Origin: Bacillota bacterium
Lineage (GTDB): Bacteria; Bacillota; Clostridia; Clostridiales; Caloramatoraceae
Length of the DNA stretch: 54,931 nucleotides
Assembly: GCA_023389275.1 (NCBI GenBank)
Contig: JAEWEN010000048.1
Coordinates: 1 to 54,931, forward strand
Reading direction: 5' to 3'
The notes beneath the pieces were generated by a model. It was not told where the DNA came from. It made no database searches and worked only from the letters and a program-made list of their open reading frames with translations. This document shows, piece by piece, positions 42,411 to 49,281 of the stretch. Each line of letters starts with the position of its first letter. Within the stretch, counting starts at the first letter, position 1. The position numbers and the translations under genes are program-made.

Positions 42411-43412
42411 ATGAAGGTTTCTATTATAGGCGCTGGTAGCTTTGGTACTGCTCTAGCAATTTTACTTGCGAATAAGGGATATGATGTATATGCATATGAT
42501 AGAAATTTAGACATAGTAAATTCCCTAAAAGAAAAAAGAGAAAATGAAAGATATTTAAAAGGTATAAAAATACCAGATAATGTGTTTCCTTTAGAGTCCT
42601 TTGAAGAAACTGTTAAATCAGGAGAACTATTGGTTTTAGCTGTTCCATCTCATGGTGTAAGAGCAGTATGTGAACAAATTAAAAGTGTAGAGGATACAGA
42701 TAAAATAATAGTAAATGTTTCAAAAGGAATAGAAAATGAAACACTTTTAACAATGTCAGAGGTTGTAGAAGAGGTTTTAACTAAGGCTAAAGTTGCAGTA
42801 TTATCAGGACCTAGTCATGCTGAGGAAGTTTCAAGAGGAATTCCTACAACTGTTGTGGTTTCATCAAAAGATGAATCTACAAGTGAATTTGTTCAAGATG
42901 TATTTATGACTTCTAATTTTAGAGTATACATAAATAATGATTTAATAGGAGTAGAACTTGGAGCTGCTGTTAAAAATGTAATAGCATTAGCAGCAGGAAT
43001 TGCAGATGGAATAGGTTATGGTGACAATACAAAGGCAGCTCTTATGACAAGAGGAATTGCTGAAATAGGAAGACTTGGAGTTGCTCTTGGTGCGAAAGGT
43101 TTAACGTTTGCAGGGCTTTCTGGTATAGGAGATTTAATAGTAACTTGTACAAGTATGCACTCAAGAAATAGAAGAGCAGGTATATTAATAGGACAAGGAA
43201 AAACCATGGAGGAAGCGGTAAAAGAAGTTAACATGGTTGTAGAAGGTATAAGTGCTACAAAGTCTACATATGACCTTTCTAGAAAAGTTAATGTAAACAT
43301 GCCTATTGTAGAGGCTCTACATGGTGTTTTATTTGAAGGAAAAAATGCTAAGAAAGCTGTAGAGGAGCTTATGATTAGGGCTAAAACAAATGAAATAGAA
43401 GAATTTTTATAA
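42411..43412 (+). CDS. gpsA: NAD(P)-dependent glycerol-3-phosphate dehydrogenase
   Basis: Reduces dihydroxyacetone phosphate to sn-glycerol 3-phosphate for phospholipid synthesis. The Rossmann motif GAGSFGTALA is at residues 7-16. VLSGPSHAEEV, the catalytic-Lys region ELGAAVKNVIALAAGIADG and GLSGIGDLIVTCTS are conserved. It has 333 residues. ATG 42411 follows AGGAGGAAAG; an in-frame upstream ATG at 42393 lies in the der end. A terminator overlaps its stop. Confidence 0.97.
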   Translation: MKVSIIGAGSFGTALAILLANKGYDVYAYDRNLDIVNSLKEKRENERYLKGIKIPDNVFPLESFEETVKSGELLVLAVPSHGVRAVCEQIKSVEDTDKIIVNVSKGIENETLLTMSEVVEEVLTKAKVAVLSGPSHAEEVSRGIPTTVVVSSKDESTSEFVQDVFMTSNFRVYINNDLIGVELGAAVKNVIALAAGIADGIGYGDNTKAALMTRGIAEIGRLGVALGAKGLTFAGLSGIGDLIVTCTSMHSRNRRAGILIGQGKTMEEAVKEVNMVVEGISATKSTYDLSRKVNVNMPIVEALHGVLFEGKNAKKAVEELMIRAKTNEIEEFL

Positions 43413-43438
43413 GATGCAAATACTTTGCATCTTTTTTT
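43412..43438 (+). terminator. Intrinsic terminator after gpsA
   Basis: AGATGCAAA pairs with TTTGCATCT around TAC, followed by seven T. It overlaps the gpsA stop codon. Confidence 0.9.
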
Positions 43439-43501
43439 GTTCTAAATCGGTTTTATTTACAATATATATTAACAAAATACCAAGTTAAGGGAGGTAAGAC
43501 C

Positions 43502-44983
43502 GTGGATAATTTTGATATATATAAAGATATAGCAGAAAGAACTCAAGGAGACATATATATTGGTGTAGTAGGACCGGTTAGAACAGGAAAATCAACTTTT
43601 ATAAGAAGATTTATGGATTTATTAGTTATTCCTAATATTGAAAATGCTTATAAAAAAGAGAGAGCAAAAGATACTCTTCCACAAAGTGGCTCTGGAAAAA
43701 CTATAACAACTGTTGAGCCTAAATTTATACCAAATGAGGAAGCTATAGAAATAAGTTTAAGTGATAATGCTAAAATGAGAGTTAGAATGGTAGACTGTGT
43801 AGGATATATGGTAAACGGTGCTACAGGACATATTGAAAATGATGAACTTAGAATGGTAAAAACACCTTGGTTTGAAGAAGAAATACCATTTATTAAAGCT
43901 GCTGAGATTGGAACTAAAAAAGTAGTTGAAGAACACTCAACTATAGGTCTTGTAGTTACAACAGATGGTTCTTTAACAGATATTCCAAGGGAAAGCTATA
44001 TAGAAGCTGAGGAAAAAGTAATAACAGAGCTTCAAGATCTTAACAAGCCATTTGTAGTTTTACTTAATACATTAAATCCTTATAGTGAAGAAACTAAAAT
44101 TTTAAAAGAAGAGATGGAAGAAAAGTATAAGGTTCCTATACAAATTATTGATGCATTAAATATGAAATTAGAGGACATAACAAACATATTAGAAAAAGTA
44201 TTATATGAGTTTCCAGTAAAGGAAATTGGAGTTACTCTTCCAGAATGGGTTGAAGCTTTAGATGGAGAACATTGGCTTAAAAAAGATTTTGTTTTTGCTA
44301 TAAAATCTTCAGTTAATAATTTAAATAAACTAAGGGACATTAAGTTTGTAGCTAAAGGATATGAAGAACTTGACTTTGTAGGTAATGTTAAATTTAATGA
44401 GATTAAGCTTGGCGAAGGAAAAGCTATGCTTAATATGAATGTTCAAAAAGGACTGTTTTTTAAAATTTTAGGTGAAATATCAGGTAGCAGTATAGAAAAT
44501 GAATTTGGACTTTTAAATCTTATGAAGGATTTAACAGTTGCTAAAAAAGAGTATGATAAAATTTCAGATGCTTTAAAAGAAGTTAGAGAAACAGGATATG
44601 GGGTAGTTCCACCTCAAATGGATGAGCTGAGACTTGAAGAGCCTCAGCCAGTAAAACAAGGAAGTAGATGTGGTCTTAAACTAAGGGCTAGTGCACCATC
44701 ACTTCACTTAATAAGAGCAAATGTAGAAACAGAAGTTACACCTATAGTTGGAATAGAAAAACAAGGTTCTGATATAGTAAAAGCTTTATTAGATGATTAT
44801 GAAACTGATCCAGAAAAACTTTGGAAAGCTAATATGTTTGGAAAATCATTAGAAGAGCTTGTTAAAGAAGGACTACAAAGTAAAATACAAAAAATGCCAG
44901 AGGATATACAAGCTAAACTTCAAAGAACACTTCAAAGAATCGTAAATGAAGGAAGTGGAAGTTTGATTTGCATAATACTATAA
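43502..44983 (+). CDS. spoIVA: Stage IV sporulation protein A, spore coat ATPase
   Basis: Forms the basement layer of the spore coat around the forespore by ATP-driven polymerisation. Walker A is GPVRTGKST (residues 24-32), and VDCVGYMVNGATGH is a conserved family block. The C-terminal localisation part ends GSGSLICIIL. It has 493 residues, full length. The start is GTG 43502 after GGGAGGTAAG. In spore formers it is read by sigma-E, but I cannot pick a convincing sigma-E promoter in the 63-bp gap. It is monocistronic, with its own terminator. Confidence 0.97.
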   Translation: MDNFDIYKDIAERTQGDIYIGVVGPVRTGKSTFIRRFMDLLVIPNIENAYKKERAKDTLPQSGSGKTITTVEPKFIPNEEAIEISLSDNAKMRVRMVDCVGYMVNGATGHIENDELRMVKTPWFEEEIPFIKAAEIGTKKVVEEHSTIGLVVTTDGSLTDIPRESYIEAEEKVITELQDLNKPFVVLLNTLNPYSEETKILKEEMEEKYKVPIQIIDALNMKLEDITNILEKVLYEFPVKEIGVTLPEWVEALDGEHWLKKDFVFAIKSSVNNLNKLRDIKFVAKGYEELDFVGNVKFNEIKLGEGKAMLNMNVQKGLFFKILGEISGSSIENEFGLLNLMKDLTVAKKEYDKISDALKEVRETGYGVVPPQMDELRLEEPQPVKQGSRCGLKLRASAPSLHLIRANVETEVTPIVGIEKQGSDIVKALLDDYETDPEKLWKANMFGKSLEELVKEGLQSKIQKMPEDIQAKLQRTLQRIVNEGSGSLICIIL

Positions 44984-44987
44984 ATAT

Positions 44988-45025
44988 AAAAATAGTCTTG
45001 ATTTATCAAGGCTATTTTATTTTTA
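44988..45025 (+). terminator. Intrinsic terminator after spoIVA
   Basis: AAAATAGTCTTGAT pairs with ATCAAGGCTATTTT (one wobble pair) around TT, followed by a T-rich run. Confidence 0.85.
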
Positions 45026-45129
45026 TAAAATTTTACATTATTATATTAAAAAATATATTAAAAAACACAAATATTTTGAAGGATTATAGATAGATTTGAA
45101 GAATCATATAAATTAACGGAGGAATAAAT

Positions 45130-45978
45130 ATGCTTAAAAAAATAGGTATACGAAACACAGTAATATATTTAACTTTAATTTTTATACTATACATGACATT
45201 TGGTTTTAGAATTCCAGTTAAAGCTGAAACTGCAAAATATACAACTTATGAAGATAAAATAAACTTTAGAGGTATATATATAGCTAACGAACAAGTTATT
45301 TATAAAGGAGATATTCAAAACCTTGGAATTTTATATGTTAAAAACGGAGAAAGAGTTTCAAAGGGAGCTAAAATATCTAATACTTTAAACAGCAATAGTA
45401 TAGGTGTTGTTTTAAATAGTGTTGATGGTTATGAAAATAAATATAATATAGAAAATATTAAAAGTTTAAGTATAGAGGAAATGGATACAATTATAAATAA
45501 TAAAGCTGAAAATCAAGGGCTTAAAATTATTGAAAGTGAAACACTTTATTTATATGTTTTTGTAGATAAGGAAGGAAGTTTTAAAAAAGGTGATAGTTTA
45601 AATGTATCTATAGGAGACCATAAATACACATGTACTATTATAGATAGTATAAGTAAAAAAGAAGGTAACTTTTTGATTTTAAAGTTTATTGAAGATTTAA
45701 ACTATAAAAGTTTGCATAGAGGAATAAGAGGCGATATAATAAAATCAAGTCATAAGGGCATATTAGTACCATCAAAGTGTATAAAAATTAAAGGTGACAA
45801 TCATAGTGTTTTTGTAAAAGAATCTAATGGGTATGCTAGTGAAAAAAATATTCAAGTTTTGTATGATGATGGAAAAAATGCTGTAATAGCACCTAGTGGA
45901 AAAAATACAATAAAAGAATATGATGAGATAATAACAAGTCCAATTAGATTTTTAAAAGATGGTTCAAAGGTTAGTTGA
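45130..45978 (+). CDS. HlyD-like membrane-anchored protein of the sepF cluster
   Basis: 282 residues: an N-terminal membrane anchor (about 9-28, TVIYLTLIFILYMTFGF), then an external beta-rich part. A short barrel-sandwich/lipoyl-like segment (LGILYVKNGERVSKGAKISNTL) resembles HlyD-type adaptors. A later half (GILVPSKCIKIKGDNHSVFVKE) resembles the membrane-proximal adaptor domain. There is no long coiled-coil hairpin and no ABC or RND partner nearby, so an efflux role is doubtful. It sits 9 bp before yggS and heads the yggS-sepF-yggT-ylmH-divIVA run. An envelope or division role is inference. Confidence 0.7.
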   Translation: MLKKIGIRNTVIYLTLIFILYMTFGFRIPVKAETAKYTTYEDKINFRGIYIANEQVIYKGDIQNLGILYVKNGERVSKGAKISNTLNSNSIGVVLNSVDGYENKYNIENIKSLSIEEMDTIINNKAENQGLKIIESETLYLYVFVDKEGSFKKGDSLNVSIGDHKYTCTIIDSISKKEGNFLILKFIEDLNYKSLHRGIRGDIIKSSHKGILVPSKCIKIKGDNHSVFVKESNGYASEKNIQVLYDDGKNAVIAPSGKNTIKEYDEIITSPIRFLKDGSKVS

Positions 45979-45987
45979 GGTGATTAT

Positions 45988-46677
45988 ATGGACATGCAAA
46001 AAAATATAGAAAATGTTTACGAAAAAATAAAGTTAGCTGCAGAAAAGTCAGGAAGAAAAAAGGAAGACATAACTCTTATAGCAGTTAGTAAAACAAAACC
46101 TGTTGAAATGTTACTTGAGGCTCAAAATTTAGGAATTTCTACATTTGGGGAAAATAAGGTACAAGAGTTAGTTGATAAGTATGAAAGTGTACATAATGTT
46201 GATTGGCATTTTATAGGAACTCTTCAAAGAAATAAGGTTAAATATATAGTAGATAAGGTTTCTTTAATCCATTCTTTAGATAGTACTTCTTTAGCAAACG
46301 AAATAAATAAAAGATCAAAGTCTAAAAATATAGTTTCAGATGTATTAGTTCAAGTTAATATAGGAAAAGAAGATTCAAAATCAGGTATATATAAAGAGGA
46401 TTTACATAATTTTATTAAAGAAGTAAATGAATTTGAAAATATAAGAATATTAGGTCTTATGGCTATACCTCCAAAGGGAAATAGTGATGAGGTTAGAGGA
46501 TATTTTAAACAAATGAAAGAACTATTTGAAGATTTAAAGTCCTTAGAAAATGAAAGACTTGTTATGAAGTATTTATCTATGGGAATGACAGGAGATTATG
46601 AAATAGCTATAGAAGAAGGATCAAATGTTGTAAGAGTAGGTACAGGTATTTTTGGGGAAAGAGATTACAGCAAATAG
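45988..46677 (+). CDS. yggS: PLP homeostasis protein YggS/YlmE
   Basis: Pyridoxal-phosphate-binding TIM-barrel protein (COG0325) that buffers PLP and amino-acid balance; it has no known catalytic reaction. The PLP lysine is in LIAVSKTKPVEML. Further signatures are FGENKVQEL, DWHFIGTLQRNKVK, LGLMAIPP and SMGMTGDYEIAIEEGSNVVRVGTGIFG. It has 229 residues, full length. An SD-like GAGGTGAT overlaps the end of the previous gene. It sits in front of sepF, as in most Gram-positives. Confidence 0.96.
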   Translation: MDMQKNIENVYEKIKLAAEKSGRKKEDITLIAVSKTKPVEMLLEAQNLGISTFGENKVQELVDKYESVHNVDWHFIGTLQRNKVKYIVDKVSLIHSLDSTSLANEINKRSKSKNIVSDVLVQVNIGKEDSKSGIYKEDLHNFIKEVNEFENIRILGLMAIPPKGNSDEVRGYFKQMKELFEDLKSLENERLVMKYLSMGMTGDYEIAIEEGSNVVRVGTGIFGERDYSK

Positions 46678-46692
46678 AAGGAGGAATTTATA

Positions 46693-47223
46693 ATGGAAAA
46701 TAACGATGGAATATTTAAAAAAATGTTTGGATCACTAGGACTTACATCAGATGATGAAGATGATGAAATAGAACTAGATGAGCATGAAGAAAGAGAATAC
46801 GAAAACAAAAAAAATAAAAATGGAGATAAAAATGATATGATGAGAGAAAGAGATGACTTTGATGAAAGAGAAGTAAAATCTTCTCAGGTTCCAAATAAAG
46901 GGGCTAAGCTTGTAAGCATAAATTCAGGTACATCACCTAAGGTAATACTAAAAAAACCTAAGGAAATGGAGGATATGATGGAAGTTGTTGATGCAGTTAA
47001 AAGTAGAAAAATAGCTGTTGTTAACCTTCTAGATGTAGATCTTCCTTTAGCACAAAGAATGATTGACTATGTAGGGGGAGCTTGCTATGCCATAAATGGT
47101 AAGTTTGCTCAAATCTCTCACCTTGTATACATAATGGTAGGAGAAAATGTTGATCTTACAAATTATATAAAAACAGAAGTTAATAAACAAGGTTCAGATG
47201 CATTTAATATAACGGAAGAGTAG
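46693..47223 (+). CDS. sepF: Cell division protein SepF
   Basis: Membrane anchor and bundling factor for FtsZ. The N-terminus MENNDGIFKKMFGSLGLTS is the probable amphipathic membrane helix. A long acidic linker (about 20-70) leads to the SepF core: PKVILKKPKEMEDM, then VVNLLDVDLPLAQRMIDYVGGACYAI. It has 176 residues. AGGAGG precedes the ATG. It acts with the FtsZ encoded at 26143, whose C-terminal peptide it would bind. Confidence 0.95.
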   Translation: MENNDGIFKKMFGSLGLTSDDEDDEIELDEHEEREYENKKNKNGDKNDMMRERDDFDEREVKSSQVPNKGAKLVSINSGTSPKVILKKPKEMEDMMEVVDAVKSRKIAVVNLLDVDLPLAQRMIDYVGGACYAINGKFAQISHLVYIMVGENVDLTNYIKTEVNKQGSDAFNITEE

Positions 47224-47234
47224 GGGGGAATTTC

Positions 47235-47489
47235 TTGTATATAATATTCAAGTTTTTAGACATACTTCAATGGCTTATAATACTAGATGCTTTAATGTCA
47301 TGGTTTATACCGCCTAGAAGTAATGCTTTTTCCAGAGCAATAGGAGTAATAATAGATCCTATAGTTGAGCCCTTTAGAAAATTGCAAGATAGATTTTCAT
47401 CAGGAAGTATACCAATAGATTTTTCCCCAATTCTTGCAATATTTGCCCTACAAATACTAGAATCATTAGCTAGAAGTTTAATTTATTAA
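47235..47489 (+). CDS. yggT: YggT-family membrane protein (YlmG)
   Basis: 84 residues with two hydrophobic segments (IFKFLDILQWLIILDALMSWF and FSPILAIFALQILESLA). The conserved YggT loop is between them (AIGVIIDPIVEPFRKL). It is linked to cell shape and division by position; its biochemistry is unknown. The start is TTG 47235 after GGGGGGAA. It lies 11 bp after sepF and 7 bp before ylmH. Confidence 0.92.
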   Translation: MYIIFKFLDILQWLIILDALMSWFIPPRSNAFSRAIGVIIDPIVEPFRKLQDRFSSGSIPIDFSPILAIFALQILESLARSLIY

Positions 47490-47496
47490 TACTAAA

Positions 47497-48270
47497 ATGG
47501 ACGATATTAAATTAAAGACCCTTATAAAAAAGTTTTCTATTGAAAGTGATAAAGCTAATCAAATTGTAGGGAAAGTAAAAATAGCTAAAAAACGATATGA
47601 CACAATATATACAGACTTTTTAACATTAAATGAAAAAGAGTTTTTAAAAGAAATTTGTTTTCATGAAAATTTGTATTTAAGCTTTCAGTTTGGAGAAGAC
47701 TTTGAAAGAGATATAGGATTAATTTCACCTATAGAGTCTACTGGAGAGTTTCCTACTAAAGCAATACGTATAACTGGAAATTTTAAGTTTGAAAAAGTTA
47801 GTCATAGAGATTATTTAGGATCTATATTAGGTCTTGGTATAAAAAGAGAAAAAATTGGAGATATAAATGTATTTGAAGACTTTGCAGAAGTTTTAGTTCA
47901 TAACGATATATGTGATTATATAATTTTTAACCTTTCAAAAATAAAACACACAGGAGTAAAGGTAAAAGAAATAGATATAGATTCTCTTACTTTAAGAGAA
48001 AAGCAATTTGAAGAAAAAAATATAAATATATCATCTTTAAGACTTGATTCTGTTGTTTCAAGTATATGTAATATGTCAAGGTCAAAAGCATCTTCTTTAA
48101 TAAAAGGTGGAGAAGTTAAAATAAATAATATTGTATCTACAGATGTATCTACCCTATTAAAGGAAGGTTCCATACTAACTATAAAAGGATATGGAAAGGC
48201 AAAGGTTGGGGAGATCTTGAGTACTACAAAAAAGGATAGATTAATAATTTCGGTTTATAAATACATTTAG
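47497..48270 (+). CDS. ylmH: S4-domain RNA-binding protein YlmH
   Basis: 257 residues. An N-terminal YlmH region (FHENLYLSFQFGEDFERDIGLIS; the GSILGLGIKREKIGDI-like block) is followed by a C-terminal S4 domain (SLRLDSVVSSICNMSRSKASSLIKGGEVKIN). In Firmicutes YlmH binds the 50S and helps rescue stalled ribosomes. The ATG at 47497 has no recognisable Shine-Dalgarno (the preceding bases are TTAATTTATTAATACTAAA). It probably depends on ribosomes finishing yggT 7 bp upstream. Confidence 0.93.
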   Translation: MDDIKLKTLIKKFSIESDKANQIVGKVKIAKKRYDTIYTDFLTLNEKEFLKEICFHENLYLSFQFGEDFERDIGLISPIESTGEFPTKAIRITGNFKFEKVSHRDYLGSILGLGIKREKIGDINVFEDFAEVLVHNDICDYIIFNLSKIKHTGVKVKEIDIDSLTLREKQFEEKNINISSLRLDSVVSSICNMSRSKASSLIKGGEVKINNIVSTDVSTLLKEGSILTIKGYGKAKVGEILSTTKKDRLIISVYKYI

Positions 48271-48287
48271 TCTGTGGAGGGATAACT

Positions 48288-48980
48288 TTGACAATTACAC
48301 CAAATGAAATAAGTAATAAAGATTTCAAAAAGATTTTTAGAGGATATGACATGGATGAGGTAGACACCTTTCTAGACTCTATAAGAGAAGACTACGAAAA
48401 AATATATAAAATAAATTCTACTTTAAAAGAGCAAGTAATCGTTTTAAAAGAAAAAGTTGACCATTATACGAATATGGAGAATACCCTTCAAAATACTTTA
48501 GTACTAGCACAATCAGCTGCTCAACAGGCGAAAGAAAACTCAGAAAAGGAAGCTAGCATTTTAATTAAAGATGCAGAAAGACAAGCAGATGCTATTATTA
48601 AAGAAGGCGAAAAAAGACTTGGTGAAATAAATAAAGAATATGAATTTATGAAGCAGCAATTTAATGCATTTAAATCAAGGTTTAAAGGCATGGTAGAATC
48701 GCAACTTGAAACAATTGAAAAAATAGAAATAGAAACAGGAATAAATCCTGAAGTTGCTAAAGAGGAAGCTTGTACAAAAGAAGCTTTTGTAAAGCAAGAA
48801 GCGCCTAAGAATAAAAAAGAGGTAAAACCAAAGGAAAATAATATAAATCATACAACAAAAATACAAATTACTGAAAAAGATTTAGAGCAAAGAAATAAAA
48901 AAGATCGTAAAAGACCTTATAATGATAAACCAAGATATGCTTCTAAAAATTCTGAAAACAATAGAAAAGTAGAGGCCTAA
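48288..48980 (+). CDS. divIVA: DivIVA-family polar/septal protein
   Basis: 230 residues. The N-terminal lipid-binding domain is ITPNEISNKDFKKIFRGYDMDEVDTFLD, then a long coiled coil (about 30-145). The tail is low-complexity and basic (RNKKDRKRPYNDKPRYASK). It marks curved membrane at septa and poles. The start is TTG 48288 after GGAGGGATAA. It ends the sepF cluster; the T-box promoter of ileS starts 7 bp after the stop. Confidence 0.95.
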   Translation: MTITPNEISNKDFKKIFRGYDMDEVDTFLDSIREDYEKIYKINSTLKEQVIVLKEKVDHYTNMENTLQNTLVLAQSAAQQAKENSEKEASILIKDAERQADAIIKEGEKRLGEINKEYEFMKQQFNAFKSRFKGMVESQLETIEKIEIETGINPEVAKEEACTKEAFVKQEAPKNKKEVKPKENNINHTTKIQITEKDLEQRNKKDRKRPYNDKPRYASKNSENNRKVEA

Positions 48981-48986
48981 TAATTA

Positions 48987-49015
48987 TTGACATATTAAAA
49001 TATTTGTAGTATATT
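48987..49015 (+). promoter_or_regulatory. Sigma-A promoter of ileS
   Basis: Consensus TTGACA (48987-48992), a 17-bp spacer, then TATATT (49010-49015). The predicted start is near 49022, just before the T-box Stem I. Confidence 0.8.
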
Positions 49016-49021
49016 AAGCAT

Positions 49022-49247
49022 AAATATTGGAAAGACGATGATAGGGACGAGTAAATAAACTAAAGTTTAGCAGAGAGTGGGAAGTGGTGAAATCCCATAA
49101 ACTTAATTTATTGAAGATCACCCTTTAGTTGCAAGCTGAAATAGTAGTAAGCTGAGCCGGAATAATCCGTTAATTTTTTAAGATACAAATATGGGTGGTA
49201 CCGCGAGCAGAATTCGCCCCAGCAGGGGCAAGTTCTGCTCTTTTTTG
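49022..49247 (+). promoter_or_regulatory. T-box riboswitch (isoleucine) upstream of ileS
   Basis: Leader RNA that senses uncharged tRNA-Ile. Stem I shows AGCAGAGAGTGGGAAGTGGTGAAATCCC. The specifier loop TTGAAGATCACCC carries ATC (49117-49119), an Ile codon. The T-box GGGTGGTACCGCG is at 49193-49205 with TGGT (49196-49199), able to pair with the ACCA end of tRNA. The competing terminator GAGCAGAATTCGCCCC/GGGGCAAGTTCTGCTC (49205-49240) ends in a T-run. This explains the 301-bp gene-free stretch between divIVA and ileS. Confidence 0.96.
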
Positions 49248-49281
49248 TTGTCATAATTTAAATATACAGGAGGTAAACGTA

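Noticed and set aside
45130..45978. Drug-efflux adaptor (true HlyD/MFP)
   Set aside because: No long coiled-coil hairpin and no transporter genes adjacent; context is the division cluster.
49195..49281. In-frame 29-codon extension of ileS starting at GTG 49195
   Set aside because: It lies within the T-box motif and its terminator stem. The strong AGGAGG and ATG at 49282 give the family-typical N-terminus.
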